A model generated the notes under the pieces. That model was not told the DNA's origin, searched no databases, and saw only the letters and a program-made list of their open reading frames with translations. The position numbers and the translations under genes are program-made. Below, in pieces: positions 62,847 to 64,000 of a DNA stretch of 64,000 nucleotides (position 1 is its first letter; each line of letters begins with the position of its first letter). Source of the stretch: CAYRMN01 sp964425575 (GTDB lineage: Bacteria; Patescibacteriota; Patescibacteriia; 2-12-FULL-60-25); assembly GCA_964425575.1 (NCBI GenBank), contig CAYRMN010000001.1:1-64000 (forward strand), read 5' to 3'.

Positions 62847-64000
62847 ATGTCAATCTCAAAATTTCTCCCAACCCTCTTTCTGAGCCTATTCCTGCTCACT
62901 CAGAATATTCTCCCTGTACGAGCAGCAAATACCTCCACTGATTTCACGAGCGTAACAAGTTCAAATGACCCGACCGTTCAAAAAACAGATGGCTCCTATG
63001 AACAAGCTATCGTACGTAAAACTGAATTTACTTCCACCAACACGGACCATGGCGGTCAACAGCAAAAAACCTATACTATTGAATTTTTAACGGGTCCACT
63101 TAAAAATAAACTCCACGTACTTTCTAATGAAATTAACGCTAATCCCTATAATCTTAATCCTGATATAGGTGATCGTGTGGTTATCTTATTGCAAGTAGAC
63201 CCAACTGGTGGGCCGCCACTCGCCTATCTTGAAGGCTACGACCGACGTGTTGCTTTGTTGTGGCTAGCAATTTTATTTGTTTTCACGCTTGTCCTCTTGG
63301 CGGGTTGGCAAGGCGCAAAAGTAGCCTTTTCTATCGCTATCTCCATTGCGTTAATTGTGTGGGTTCTTATCCCCTCTTTCCTCCATGGGTTAAACCCGGT
63401 TGCTGTCGCTGGGTTATTGAGTGTTGTATTAACAGGTATTTCAGGGGTGCTCTCAACGGGTTGGAATAAAAAAACCTTCGTTAACATGGTTGGAACTCTA
63501 GGCGGTGTCATCGTTGCGTATGCCATATCCTCCATCTTCAGCTCCTGGGCACACCTGGGCGGACTTTCCACTGAAGATGATCGAATCTTTTTTGAGAAAA
63601 ATCCTTTACTAAACCCGACTGGATTAATGTTTGCCGGTATTATTATTGCTTCCATGGGTGTCGTAGAAGATGTTGCTGTTTCAATTACCTCTGGAGTTTG
63701 GGAGGTGCTACGCGCCAATCACCGCCTACGTGTTAAAGAGCTTTTTCGCTCAGGAATGGTTGTAGGACGGGATCATATGAGCGCACTCGCGAATACCCTT
63801 ATTTTCGCATATGTAGGGGCCTCTCTCTCGACGTTGCTTCTCTATTCTCAATATGGGGGCTCATGGCTCAAATTTCTCAATTTTGACAGCGTGGTGGATG
63901 AAGTGATCCGCTCCCTCTCCGGAACGATTGGGCTTATCTTTACTGTTCCCATTACCGCCTTACTTGCTGCCGTTATCGCTTCACGAAGCCTGCAAGCAGT
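62847..64000 (+). CDS. YibE/F-like membrane protein, 3' end outside window
   Basis: The frame is open to the last base. It begins with a signal peptide or helix (about 4-30), has an extracytoplasmic beta-like domain (about 35-130), and then at least six hydrophobic helices with the YibE/F phrases GLNPVAVAGLLSVVLTGISG, LGGVIVAYA and ASMGVVEDVAVSITSGVWE. The family is a poorly characterised multi-pass membrane group. The ATG at 62847 places the signal at the N-terminus. No leader Shine-Dalgarno is visible. Confidence 0.8.
   Translation, partial: MSISKFLPTLFLSLFLLTQNILPVRAANTSTDFTSVTSSNDPTVQKTDGSYEQAIVRKTEFTSTNTDHGGQQQKTYTIEFLTGPLKNKLHVLSNEINANPYNLNPDIGDRVVILLQVDPTGGPPLAYLEGYDRRVALLWLAILFVFTLVLLAGWQGAKVAFSIAISIALIVWVLIPSFLHGLNPVAVAGLLSVVLTGISGVLSTGWNKKTFVNMVGTLGGVIVAYAISSIFSSWAHLGGLSTEDDRIFFEKNPLLNPTGLMFAGIIIASMGVVEDVAVSITSGVWEVLRANHRLRVKELFRSGMVVGRDHMSALANTLIFAYVGASLSTLLLYSQYGGSWLKFLNFDSVVDEVIRSLSGTIGLIFTVPITALLAAVIASRSLQA

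Noticed and set aside
1..64000. CRISPR array, rRNA operon, or transposase-bearing insertion sequence
   Set aside because: No regularly spaced repeats, no rRNA-like sequence and no transposase gene were seen in the window.

Overview
The window looks like a metagenome-assembled scaffold from a small-genome bacterium of the Candidate Phyla Radiation (Patescibacteria). It contains three runs of N: 24044-24053, 34648-34657 and 39460-39482. The assignment is inferred from very tight gene packing, many unplaced small membrane or secreted proteins, almost no Shine-Dalgarno sequences, and repeated promoters whose -10 box sits only 6 to 10 bases before the start codon. TAA, TGA and TAG all end ordinary genes, so no stop-codon reassignment is apparent. 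I cannot name the lineage below that level.

Layout. 1-5.4 kb: a 5'-truncated hypothetical gene, a nucleotidyltransferase, and a two-gene unit (unknown protein plus a 1114-residue DEAH helicase) bracketed by two 50-bp direct repeats. 5.8-19.9 kb: a giant BspA-like surface protein, cardiolipin synthase, glutamate dehydrogenase, an L,D-transpeptidase with an FG-GAP propeller, a beta-CASP nuclease, an EamA transporter, an anchored glycosidase, a frameshifted TypA and a DEDD-type exonuclease. 19.9-24 kb: an aerobic ribonucleotide reductase operon under a probable NrdR-controlled promoter. Its beta subunit carries an N-terminal ATP-cone and a TSCPD domain normally found at the end of class II NrdJ. 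24.1-28.7 kb: uppS, a transpeptidase (FtsI-like), murF and tRNA-Glu. 28.7-38.7 kb: a TraB-like unknown, membrane proteins, glmS, then a reverse-strand operon of a small membrane protein, a glycosyltransferase and MgtA. 38.7-43.5 kb: tgt (without its zinc ligands), a UvrD-RecB helicase-nuclease and a DUF721 protein. 43.6-54 kb: mreB-mreC-mreD-like-mrdA, greA, lysS, a cytidylyltransferase, serS, alr and ftsQ. 54-62.8 kb: an accessory region with two GC-rich islets, a YdcF-RmuC pair, a cohesin-like secreted protein, and a serine recombinase interrupted by an amber codon whose frame runs into a tRNA-Pro gene. The window ends inside a YibE/F-like membrane protein gene.

How the genes work together. 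GlmS, Alr, MurF, UppS, two class B penicillin-binding proteins, MreBCD, FtsQ and an L,D-transpeptidase give much of a peptidoglycan and cell-shape system. NrdA and the fused NrdB make deoxynucleotides. TypA, GreA, LysS, SerS and Tgt serve translation and transcription. Several non-coding elements recur: a 95-bp palindrome between convergent genes (two copies with compensatory changes), the 50-bp repeats, and symmetric -10 palindromes between divergent genes.

Most notable: the ATP-cone/TSCPD/NrdB fusion with its paired NrdR boxes, the zinc-less Tgt, the near-leaderless promoter pattern, the repeat-flanked helicase cassette, and the tRNA-Pro-associated recombinase islet.
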